A stretch of DNA of 58,177 nt from Symbiodinium natans (Eukaryota; Sar; Dinophyceae; Suessiales; Symbiodiniaceae). Location of the stretch: the NCBI GenBank assembly GCA_905221605.1, contig CAJNDS010000557.1, positions 1,092,902 through 1,151,078 on the forward strand, in the 5' to 3' direction. The first letter of the stretch is position 1. Every line of letters starts with the position of its first letter. The notes beneath the pieces are model-generated. The model did not search any database and was not told the origin of the DNA. It saw only the letters and a list, made by a program, of their open reading frames with translations. Both the position numbers and the translations under genes were made by a program. Shown in pieces: positions 31,525 to 43,500 of the stretch.

Positions 31525-34500
31525 GAGAGAGAGAGGGAGGGGGGTAGGGCTTTCGGGTTTTGGGTTTAGGGTTCAGGGTTTGTGACCAAAAGTGCCCACA
31601 TAAGGCGAAGTTATGGCAATATGGGCGAAAATGAGGACCCCAAGTATGGTAAAGGGGTCGCTTAGCCAGCTTAGCACGCTCAAAAAACATGATCGCTTAG
31701 CACGCTGATTTTTGGAGCTCTTGTACCCCTTCTTGTCTCTTGTACCCTAAAGCCTAAGCCCCGAAAAGGAAACCCTAAACCCTAGAATGTAAGAGAAGCC
31801 CTAAACCCTAAACCCTAAACCCTCAACCCTAAACCCTAACCCTGAACCCTAAACCCTAAATGGTTAAACCCTAAACCCTCAATCCCAAATCCAAAACCAA
31901 AACCCCAAAAGGAAACCCTAAACCCTAAACCCCAAACCCTAAACCCTAAACCCCAAACCTTAAAGCCTAAACCCCCAAAAGGAAACCCTAAAACCCTAAA
32001 AGGTAAGAGAAGCCCTAAACCCTAAACCCTAAACCCCAAACCCTAAACCCCAAACCCTAAACCCTAAAAGGTAAGAGAAGCCCTAAACCCTAAACCCTAA
32101 ACCCTAAACCCTAAACCCTAAACTCTAAACCCTAAACCCTAAACCCTAAACCTAAACCCAAAGCCTAAACCCCAAAAGGAAACCCTAAACCCTAAACAGT
32201 AAGAGAAGCCCTAAACCCTAAACCCTAAACCCAAAGCCTAAACCCCAAAAGGAAACCGTAAACCCTAAAAGGTGAGAGAAGCCCTAAACCCTGAAGCCTA
32301 AACCCTAAACCCTAAACCCCAAACCCCAAACCCTAAACCGTAAACCCTAAAGCCTTAACCCCCAAAAGGAAACCCTAAACCCTAAAAGGTAAGAGAAGCC
32401 CTAAACCCTAAACCCTAAACCCCAAACCCTAAACCCTAAACCCTAAGCCCTGAACCCCAAACCCTAAGCCCTAAACCCTGAACCCTAAACCCTAAAGCCT
32501 AAACCCCAAACCCCAAACCCTAAACCCTAAACCCTAAACCCTTGACCCTTGACCCTTAAACCCTAAACCTTAAAGCCAAAACCTAGCCTGAAAGCTAGAG
32601 TTGGCTAAGTGATCGTAAAAATGTTTGCTAAGTGATCGCAAACCATTTGGTTTCCCGATTGGCCAAGTGATCGCGTTGTGGGTTTGCTAAGTGACGCGGG
32701 TTCCCCCAGGATAGACCCCCAAGTAGCAGGATCCCCTTAAAAAGTGAGGACCCCAATCAGGTACCCCTAACATCGTAAACCCCCATATTGTCCCTTGATT
32801 CAATCCCTACAACATCTACTCTGAACTACCTAAGCACCCATTGAGATGAAATAATATTAGGGAGCAATTGTTTTTCGAGCATTCCCTCCTACCCATTGAA
32901 ATTATTCAGACCTCCATATTGCCGAAATCAGTTGGGTGGGGGGGTGGGGGGGGTGAATGCCTTTTTGCTTCCTCAAAGCCTTCAGAGACCCTTTGGACGC
33001 CACCAAGGCCGACACCCCATAAACCCCGTAAACCCTTGCACCCCTTAGACCCCTGAACACCCTAAGCCCTGAAACCCCTAAAACCCCTGGACCCTCAAGC
33101 TTCTAAACCCTTGAACCCTTAAACTCCTCGACCCTTAAGCTTCTTAAACCCTGGACGTCATAACCCTACTCTTACAGCCCGAAACCCTGCCGTGCGAGCT
33201 GAACCCCAAACCCTAAGCCCCGAAGCCCCCTAAACCCCTAAACCCCCTAAACCCCTAAACCCCTGAAGCCCTAAACCCCTAAACCCCTAAACCCCTAAAC
33301 CCCTAAACCCCTAAACCCCTAAACCCCTAAACCCCTAAACCCCTAAACCCCTAAACCCCTAAACCCCTAAACCCCTAAACCCCTAAACCCCTAAACCCCT
33401 AAACCCCTTGACCTACTGGAGCCTTGCCTGCTTGTGCTAGCGTGAGGGTCGAAACCCCTACACCCCCTAAATCCCTAAGCCCATAAACCCCTAAGCCCCT
33501 AAACCCTAAACCCTAATTTCTTCAACCCCTAAACCCTTACACCCCTAAGCCCCTAAATCGTCAAAAGGTGGAGGGCCGCGCAGTGGGTGCCACGGTTGGC
33601 TACGGAGATTTCGTGGACTTGACTGAGTGGCGACCCGGACGCAGGTTTAGGGTTTAGGGTTTAGGGTCTAGGGGTCTAGGGGTTTAGGGTGTAGGGTTTA
33701 CGGGTTAGGGTATTAGGGGTTAGGAGATTAGGGGTTAGGGGTTTGGGGGTGCTTGACCTTTCGAATGCCCCATCACACCAAGGGTGTCCAGCCCGTGGGG
33801 ACTCTGCTATTCGTGTGTGTGTGTGTGTGCCCCCGAACAAGTACCGGCTTCAGAATGGATGAAAACATAGTTGAAGCCTCAAAACCCTAAACCCTGAACC
33901 CTGAACCCTCTTATTCTTTGAAGGGTATCTGGGCTCCTACAGTGGGTTTGGGGAAAGGGCTTTCGAGGACATGCCCAGTGTCTCCGGGGCTGTGTGTGTG
34001 TGTGGGGATTCTGGCAGGGCCGGGATACTCGAAACGCCGAAGTGCCAAAGCCTTGAATGCAAATAAGACTCCCTGCCCTTCTGTCCGCACAGGCTGCCAG
34101 TTTTCAAAACAATCGACACGTTGTTCATCTTCATTTTCCTGCTGGAGCGCAGTGGTGGCAAACTCATGAGTCGTGCATCTGATGTCGGGAATAGAAGATG
34201 TTACTGTTCAGATGCCCTAAACCCTAAACCCTAAACCCTAAACCCTAAACCCTAAACCCTAAACCCTAAACCCTAAACCCTAAACCCCAAACCCTGCAGG
34301 TTTTGGTTCGAGGTTATGGTGGGTCTGATGCTGAAGCCTCCCGAAGCAGGCGTTTGCCATCAACAAAAAGGTTTGGGATGTTCTCCCCCTAAACCCTGAA
34401 CCCCTTATACTAGCAGTCCTTAGTAGGGATTATAGTGCCCCCTACTACAATCCCCATTCAGGGGGAACATTACGAGTTCAGGTGGTTGTATTCTTGAAGG

Positions 34501-37500
34501 GACTAAAGGAGGGAACCTTAGAAGGGGACCTTTTGGGGGTTCATAGGGGCCAAAAAAGGTATATTATACATAGGGGTTATACAGGGGAATAAGATCAAGG
34601 GTCCTTTCCAGTGGTCCCTCCTTTAAATCGCCAGCCTTTCGACCTGATGCAGGAGCTTCTCATCCGGGTGTTTCTCGAGTGGCCCTACTGGCAGCAGAGC
34701 GGCAACTCCCCAAATGGGATCCCCTGGTCGAACAAGAGCCCTAAACCCTAAACCCTAAACCCTAAACCCTAAACCCTAAACCCTAAACCCTAAACCCTAA
34801 ACCCTAAACCCTAAACCCTAAACCCTAAACCCCGATGACATGGAGTGTTTTTTACCGCTTGGGGCCTCAGTTGGTTTCAGGGCGGAATACCGGAAAGCCC
34901 GAAGCCGAAACCCAAACACCTCAAGCACTACCATAGGGGCCTTGTTTAGAGTTTAGGGTTCAGGGTGTTCGGTTTTTTTTTTTGTTCCTGCTGTTTGGGG
35001 AAGGGCTTGCAGAGGCTCATGGGACGGGCTTGATTTAAGGCGCCGGCCTCTTTTGTCAACATCCACAAGAAGCTAACCTAGTAGTAGAGTAGGTAGCCAC
35101 CTTTTTGGGGGAGTAGAATCCCCTTATAATCCCAAAGGTTAACCTTTGCTTCCCCCAGGTTACTGGACAACTGGGCTAGGGAGCTAGCTGCAACAGAGGC
35201 CCGACGAGAGGTCCATCTTGGGATGTTCGCCACTATACTAACAGTCCTTAAGAGGTGGTACTATCTTCCCTATTGAGGACTGTGAGTATAAGGGGGCATA
35301 TCTCAAGGCCCACCATTTTTGGGTCAACATGTGGAAGGACTTTTCGGACCCGCCGGGCTGAGGTTGGTCTTCACATGCCTTTGGCGATCTGAAATGGGTT
35401 TCCCCACGAAACGCGAAGCTCTATAAGCCCTAAGGCACAAAGCCCAAAGCTTCAATGCCAAAACCCGAAGCAAAAACACCCCGAACACTGAATGGGGCGC
35501 AGGTCTCAGAGTTTCCTGTTTGGGCTGTGCTGCGTGCTGAGGCACCATGACTTGGCCAACCTCTTCGATGCCTGCTTGGTTATCACGGGGTGCTTTGGCG
35601 CTGTTTGGGTAAATGGTTTGTTTTGGCAAAAAGGGTATGGGTATGAGTTCAGAAGCAGATCTAGATGCACGAAGTTTTGAAGTTTTGTTTGGCTCCGCCT
35701 CGCGGCGTGATGAGGATGGTCGACTTATTCATTGTGGTGCCGATGTCCGGCAATTCGCCTGATGCCATGATGCGCGTGGTCAGGACACCGCTCGGTTTCG
35801 CGGCATTGACCACCTGGTTGCAATGAGTTCGTTGGTTGAAGCCCTGCTATCCTGATTTTCGAGGACCTTGCAGAAGACCTATCTAGCCGAATCTAGCCCC
35901 GACACAGGGATCGGACAAGTGATCTTGAACATCTTAAGCCATGTTGACATGAACAACCGAGTCTTAAGGCCCTGGGCCCCCCGGACACCTCAAGGGTTTT
36001 GGGTTTAGGGTTTGAGGGTTTTAGGGTTTTAGGGTTTTAGGGTTCTAGGGTTTTAGGGTTTTAGGGTTTTAGGGTTTTAGGGTTGTAGGGATTAGGCCGA
36101 AGGGAAATTTAGGGAACCCCTGCCCTGCACTCTGGCAGGACGCTGAAGTCCCTGCGTGCCGTCCGCTTGCTGCGGACCTTCAGGCCCTGCGGTTCGTGTT
36201 TGGCCTTTTTGCGGAATCTCCCTAAACCCTAAACCCTAAACCCTGAACCCTAAACCCTAAACCCTAAACCCTAAACCCTAAACCCTAAACCCTAAATCTC
36301 CGAGATGGTTGGGGGTCCATTGTCTGCACCCTGAACCCATTCTTGTTTATTGTCCCTGACGGATTCAGGTGCTTGTCAGGATTCAAGACCCTAATTAAGC
36401 CCTAAGCCCTAGGCCCGAAGCCCTAAGCCCTAAGCCCTAAGCCCTAAGCCCTAAGCTCTAAACCCTAAGCCCTAAGCCCTAAGCCCTAAGCCCTAAACCC
36501 TAAACCCTAAACCCTAAACCCTAAACCCTAAACCCTAAACCCTAAACCCTAAACCCTAAACCCTAAACCCAAATTCAGGCAACAAAGGATTCACGGGCTT
36601 TGGGGCGTTTTGATGGCATCCCAGGGCTCTTTGGACTGCCTTCATTTGACTCCAGCGGCAGGTTGCAAGGGGCTGGGCTGGGCTTCGGGTTTTTATGGGT
36701 TTACATGGGTTTTATCTGGGTTTGTATGGGTTTACGTGGGTTTCTGTGGGTTTATGTGGGTTTGTGTGGGTTTGTGTGGTCTATGAGGGTGTTCTAGGGG
36801 TGTGCTCAACGAAGCCACACTGTGACAGGTTTGTGCGCGGCCTGCGCTTATTGGTGCAAGCGTGCCAATGCTTTCTGCCTTCGCTGTGCTCTTCGGCGCC
36901 AGCTAAGCCCCACACAGCATGCGCACAGATCCTCAGCATGTGCACGTTGTGAAGCCCTACCCTACAAACCTTCAGGGTTCAGGGCTTTAAGGGGGCTTCC
37001 GGGTTAGATGGACCGTATAGTGGTTTAAGGTTCAGGGCTTTCTTTGTACAAGGGGTTGCATGGAATCGTTGGGCGGGGGTTGGTGGCTCTCAGTTCCAAA
37101 GGTTTCGGTGCCCTTCTTGTGTGTTTAGACAGTCGCCTGTGGTTCGTTTGCCTCCTATTTGTTATACTCACTCCCTTTCCCAACATCCGAGATGCCAAGC
37201 CCTAAACCCCAAACCCCAAGTAGGGGTACCCCTTACATGGGTTACGACAACCCTATTCTGACCAAGCCCCCGGGGAGGGGAGGAGCTCGTGGCTATTTGG
37301 CGGCTTCATCTTACCTTTCCTTTCTTGTCGTTCCTCTCGGTGTGAACTTGTCTACGTCTTGTTTCTCTTTGTTTTAGTTGCGTTTAGGGTTCAGGGTTTA
37401 GGGTTTAGGGTGGTTGCAAGTGGGTGGGTGCTCTTGGCATCTGTTTGATGTTTGTTGGCTTCACGACGGTCAGCTGTTAGCATTGGGAATGTAAGATATC

Positions 37501-40500
37501 CTGCTCCTTGGCATGCTGAAAGGAAGGCGAAGCGAAACATAAGGAACGCATGATCATACGTGATAGCAACAACAAACGACATGCAGGAAGGAGGAAAAGC
37601 AAAGACACATAGACGAGAGAGGAACACACTAAAGGGCTCCTTTGTTTGCTCTCAACAAACGTTTAAAGAACAAGTTCCGCGCCAATCAGTTCAACTTAAA
37701 CTAGCAAAGGGCTGAGAAGTCATGCCAGTCTAACGAAAAATCGGCCAGGCTTTGTTTCGACCCTTAAACCCTAAACGCTAAACCCTAAGCGCTAAGCCCT
37801 AAACCCTAAACCCTAAACCCTAAACCCTAATAGACTTTGGCTAGAAAGGCCTGAAGGCGTCCAAGTTCGAAAAGCAACAGGAAGGCGTTTTTTTTTTGTT
37901 TGGAGGGTGTATTTAGGGTTTAGGGTTTAGGTTCGGGCTTCAGGGTTCGGAGGGTGTATTCGAACGATGCAGAAAAGTGGAAGCTTGACTATGGCATGGA
38001 TCGAACTTTTTCATGTTCACCGAAGGTTTGTCAGTTTTTTTTTTTACAAACTTGTCTTAAGCATATGCCTCTGTAAACCTGAATGTAGGTTGAACTAATT
38101 TACAGTCCAGTTGAGCGAAATTGAACTAGTTAGTTTTTCAGCGTGGGCGTAAGAAAATCCGACTCGCCTGTCAAAGTACAGGCTCGCTAAATGCCCAGAT
38201 CCGTTGAGCGTTCCAGTAGAGCTAACTCGACTTTTTTCATCGAGCTACATATTGGCATGAGCTTTTTCCGCAATTTGCCGTCATTGCTTGGAGCCCACCT
38301 GGAAGCAGCCATTTACAGAAGCCGCAAACACACAACCCTAAACCCTAAACCCTAAACCCTAAACCCTAAACCCTAAACCCTAAACCCTAAACCCTAAACC
38401 CTAAACCCTAAACCCTGAACCCTGAACCCTGAACCCTGAACCCTGAAACCTGAACCCTGAACCCTAAACCCTAAATCCTAAACCCTAAACCCTTTTCAGC
38501 TTCGGGTGCGCCATCAGCTCTGGAAAGCGGAGAGGTTAGTCCATGGTTCTTAGTAGGGAATGAGGGAATAAGGGCCCTATATATACCCTTTAAGCGATTA
38601 TATAGGGCCCTAATTCCTTCATTCCCTACAACCCTAAACGCTAAACCCTAAACCCTAACCTCTAAACCCTAAACCCTACACCCTTAACCCTAAACCCTAA
38701 TTCCCTCATTCCCTACTAAGAACCAGCCAGAGGTTGGTCCATGGTTCTGCTCGCCGTTTTCATGTCCATGGGCGCCCTGGTGTTGGGGAACCTGCTCCTG
38801 GAGCCTTGGGGGCAGCAGGTGTGCATCAAAAGGATTGGAATTGAGGGTTTGGAAATTTAATGGAATTTAGGAAATTTCGGTGGAATTGTGGGGGGATTTG
38901 GGGGAAATTTTGGGAAAATTTTGGGTGAATTTAGGGAAAGCTGGGGTTAAGGGGTTTGGGAGTGGGGAGTGAACCCGGATGTTTGCTCTCGACCTCTTGG
39001 ATTGTCTTTAGGTGCGTGCGTCGGACTGATCGGCGCGTGAGCCTCGAACCTCAAGCCCCAAGCCCTAAACCCCAAACCCTAAACCCTAAACCCCAAACCC
39101 CAAACCCTAAACCCTAAAACTCTGGTACGAGAGCCACGACAGGGAGGGCGGAGGGTACCGTGGAGCTTGTACACTCCAAGATCTGCAAAGCTGTGCTAGA
39201 CAACTGGAAGCCCCTGCACCTCGGTACTCCTCTTTGCTTTCATGTTCAAAGAAAGGCAGGACCTAAGGGATCAGTTCTTGTGAGATTTTTCATGGCCCTG
39301 GCAGCTTGACCACTTGCAAACACTCATCTCGGACCCCAATGACAATTCTGGCAAACTTCCACCTGCATCTCCAAACCACTGCCCACAAATCCTCTTGTTT
39401 GCGTGGTTTTGTTCTGTCGAGTGGGTTTGCGACCCGGGAGGGTTCTCATTGCTGGAGATGTATTATGCCTTTACCGGCCGGACTGGGTGGTTGGTTCCAC
39501 TTAATCTGGCCGCTTGGTTTGATGAGGTTAGACCGGGTGGGTGTAGGGGTGTACCTAACTCTTAACCCTAAACCCTCAACCATAAGGGCTGAAACTGGAA
39601 GATCTCACCTTGTCCCCGTAAACTCATGCGAAACGGGTGGGGGAAAAAACCTGAACCCTAAACCCTAAACCCTGAATCCCTGAACCTTTAGAGCCTTTCT
39701 TTAACGAGAAAGTGTATCCTTCTTCCCCCACCGAGCCTCCCCAAGTCTTCCAGCGCCTCGGGCCACTGCCGGACATGGTTTAGGGTTTAGGGTTTAGGGT
39801 TTAGGGTCTACGGTTCAGGGTTTAGACCTACGACCACACGTGTTGCCGCAGGTTTACCATCTGTGTCAACACCGTCCCTGCCATGCTTTCCGAGAGATTT
39901 CAGCTCAAGTTCGTCGAGGCCTCCACGCGCCATGTTGTCGCTTCGCCTCTCCTTCGCATGGTGAGGCCTCCACGTGCCATGTTGCCGCTTCGCCTCTCCA
40001 TCGCATGATGTTGTCGCATCGCCTCTCCCTCGAATGGTGAAGATCCGTTCTGGCCACTTCAAGCGGCCTCGGACATTCCTCCATGCCCGAACCTTGATAA
40101 CGTCCATGCTGCCAGTGCGTCCATTGCCCACAGCAACACTGTACCAGTACGTGCGATTGTCTAGGGCGCCATGCCCGAACCTTGATAACGTCCATGCTGC
40201 CAGTGCGTCCATTGCCCACAGCAACACTGTACCAGTACATAGGGCACCATGCCCGAACCTTGATAACATCCATGCTGCCAGTGCGTCCATTGCCCACAGC
40301 AACACTGTACCAGTACGTGCGAGTGTCTAGGGCACCGTGCCCGAACCTTGATAACGTCCATGTACCACTGCGTGCGATTGTCCAGGGCGCCATGCTCTTG
40401 CGCAACAGACAGTAGTCCAGCAACCGGCAGCGCAGTCACGGGTCAGCAAGGAAAATTGCTCGCTCTGGCCTTGTAGACACACACACACACATTCAACGGC

Positions 40501-43500
40501 ACTTTTCTCGAGAGGTATGCGTCTGGGACGCTGAATTTTATAAACGGCGTCCTGACATAAACGACTTTTGCACGACTCGTGAAGCTATAAAACACTGCAA
40601 ATAACGATACGGGAAGCATGTGCAACATCATTTGCTCCAGTCGAAGCGCGGCAAAACGCGCGGGCGGAGCGTTTAGGGTTTAGGGTTGAGGCAGGAAATC
40701 AACAGGTCTAGGTGTAGCAAAGGGTTTAGGGTTTAGAGGGAAGTCCAGAAAGGAGGCCGCCGTCTTGAAACCTGTGTCCGTTGGTGGAACTGGTTCCCTA
40801 CAACCAGGTTGCAGGCATTAGGCTTGAGGCTTGAGGGTTTAGGGTTTGGGGTTTAGGGTTTAGGGGCTGACTTCAGGAGTCTGGGTTCAAGAAGGGTTCA
40901 GGCCCTCAGGGTCTGTGATGAGGAGTTCACGCAGAGCGAGTCCGAGTCGCTGGAAGACCGGCAATGGATTTGGCGGCACTATGGCACCGCCTACCGCGCG
41001 CTCTACACTCTGTATGAAATAACCTTCGCAGGCCTTTGCCAGGGCATGGTGGATCCAGATTTGGGGGTTTCCGAGATTAGGGGGTACATTAATCATTGGG
41101 TCCCTATCATAAGGGAATCCTTCTGCCTTATTTGAGGGGTCTTTCGTAAGCCCCCATATCTTTCCGCTGCTGCAATGCACAGTGGCAGGTACACTAGGAC
41201 CCGGAGTGGGCCCTCATGCCCCTTTAAATCAAAAAAAAGGGCACCCGTTTTGTACCCTAGGTTAATCTTGGGTCGCAGGTACGCATGACCCCTGCACCCA
41301 CACCACTGGTTGCAGGCAACTGGCCGACGAACGTCAGGCCGGTGCTCGACAAGGTAAGCCATGCCTACGTCATCTTCTTCCTGCTCTCTGGCCGGGGTTT
41401 AGGGTTTAAGGTTTAGGGTTTAGGGTTTAGGGTTTTGGGCCTCTAGAGTTTCTAGAGGCTTTGCCAGGGAATGTAATGTAGGCAGTTGTTACGTGCCGTC
41501 TCACGAGAGGTTGTGGGGGTTAGTTTCGATGATGCGTGATCAGGAGTTCAAGTTCGAGATGCACCTCCCTAAACCCCCCTAAACCCCCCTAAACCCCCCT
41601 AAACCCAAAACCTTCACTTTAAGGATGGCTTTTGCTGCTGCCAGAAAGCGGCGGACGAATTGTGACCTCATGCAAAGCCTTGCGCCGTCAAGTCACGAAC
41701 AGCGATGCTAGGCTAGAATTTGTAGCCTCTCCGCCAACCAGAGAACGAGTCCCAAGCCTTTTCAGCTCCCAAACATACGCAACCCAAACCCTAAGCCCTA
41801 AAACCCTGAAGCCCTAAACCCTAAACCCCTAAAAGTCGAAACCCTAAGCCATAAAGCCCTAAAGCCCTAAAGCCCTAAAACCCTAAAACCCTAAAACCCT
41901 AAAACCCTAAAACCCTAAAACCCTAAAACCCTAAAACCCTAAAACCCTAAAACCCGAAAACCCTAAAACCCTAAAACCCGAAAACCCGAAGCCCTTCCTT
42001 AAACCCGAAAACCCTAAAACCTGATTTGTCATCTCCGAGGCTGTACATCACCATCGTGGTTTTTGCTGTGATACGAGTCATTACTGCACCTGGGCAGATT
42101 GAGGGACCATGGGGGTTGGTGGAGTTACAAGATTGTTGAAGGAATTTCGCCACTTCTGGCTTTGAGGCTTGAGGTAACTTGGCCTCTTCTGGCTGTGAGG
42201 CTTGAGGTTTGTGATGACCGACCTTCGATACTCTGAGGGTTTAGGGCTCTGGGGTTCGTGTGGTTGCCGGCTGCACGTGGGATGCGCATGTTGTTGACAA
42301 GCTGCCGTAGGTTCTCTTGAAGCTGCGTAGCGAGCCGATGAAACGGAGTGGATTCCTTTACTACGCCTTGAACGATAGCATGGATTCGTTGCTGATGGAA
42401 CTTGGCCACTTGCCGGGGGCATCCAGTCCCTAACCCCTAAACCCTAAACCCTAAACCCTAAATGGGCAAGATGCTGGATGCACAGGCAATATTCTTGAAG
42501 GATACCCTCGATGCCGCGCAGAATGATTCCGCCTCTTGGCTTGAATCAGCATGGTCTCAGCCGCTACCATCTGATCTGGCTTCGGTGTGTTGTGAAGCCC
42601 AATGCCCGAATTCCTAAACGGTTGTTTGCAACATGCTGGGCACTTTGCCAAGGAGAACCTGGTGGTGGAGAGGCTACGCAAGAAAGCTGAATATGTTGAC
42701 AAACTCGAGGCAGGCGCCGTGCAGCAGCGTACAGCACCGCACGCAGGGCTTCCGGTCGAGTTGTGAGTTTCAACGCTCGTCGCCGTGTTTTTTTTCATTT
42801 ATTTCCCCAAACAGTGCTTGCACAATGGGGTTCTTACGTTCAGGGTAAAGGAATTGGTTGCTGACCGCAACGGCGCGCGCGGCGGTGGGACGGGGCCTTG
42901 GTTTCGACGCTCCCACTGTGGTTTCGCGCGAATTCCGTTGCGTTTCGATGCTCCCGCTGTGGCTTCGCGCGAATTCCGTTGCATTTCGATGCTCCCCCTG
43001 TGGTTTCGCGCGAATTCCGGCCTCTCGTGGCCTCTTCAAGCCTCTTCTGGGGGGGCCACTTAGGTTGCCGACCGCAACGGCGCGCGCGGTGAGACGGGGC
43101 CTTGGTTTCGACGCTCCCGCTGTGGTTTCGCGGAATTCCGTTGCGTTTCGATGCTCCCACTGTGGTTTCGCGCGAAGTCCGTTGCATTTCGACGCGAATT
43201 CCGGCCTGTCTCGTGGCCTCTTCAGGCCTCTTCTCGGGGGGCCACTTATAGGTTGCCGACCGCAACGGCACGCGCGGTGGGACGGGGCCTTGGTTTCGAC
43301 GCTCCCGCTGTGGTTTCGCGCGAATTCCGTTGCGTTTCGATGCTCCCGCTGTGGTTTCGCGCGAATTCCGTTGCATTTCGATGCTCCCGCTGTGGTTTCG
43401 CGCGAATTCCGTGGCGTTTCGATGCTGCCGCTGTGGTTTCGCGCGAATTCCGTTGCATTTCGATGCTCCCGCTGTGGTTTCGCGAGAATTCCGGCCTCTC

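Larger units (their letters stand above)
31447..33573 (+). other. Gene B intron with long telomere-like array
   Basis: A GC-AG intron of about 2.1 kb made mostly of CCCTAAA-type arrays, a short GA microsatellite (about 31492-31534), a family 5 element near 32715-32790 and an octamer CCCCTAAA array. No coding sequence recognised. Confidence 0.7.
34691..35502 (+). other. Gene B intron 4
   Basis: A GC-AG intron of 812 bp with a CCCTAAA tract (34736-34833) and two different inverted-repeat elements (35078-35180, 35218-35306). Confidence 0.8.

Noticed and set aside
39808-40440. Reverse open frames of 92-172 codons with repeated GNGRTGSMDVIK
   Set aside because: Translation of minisatellite units in gene B intron 9; several frames repeat equally.
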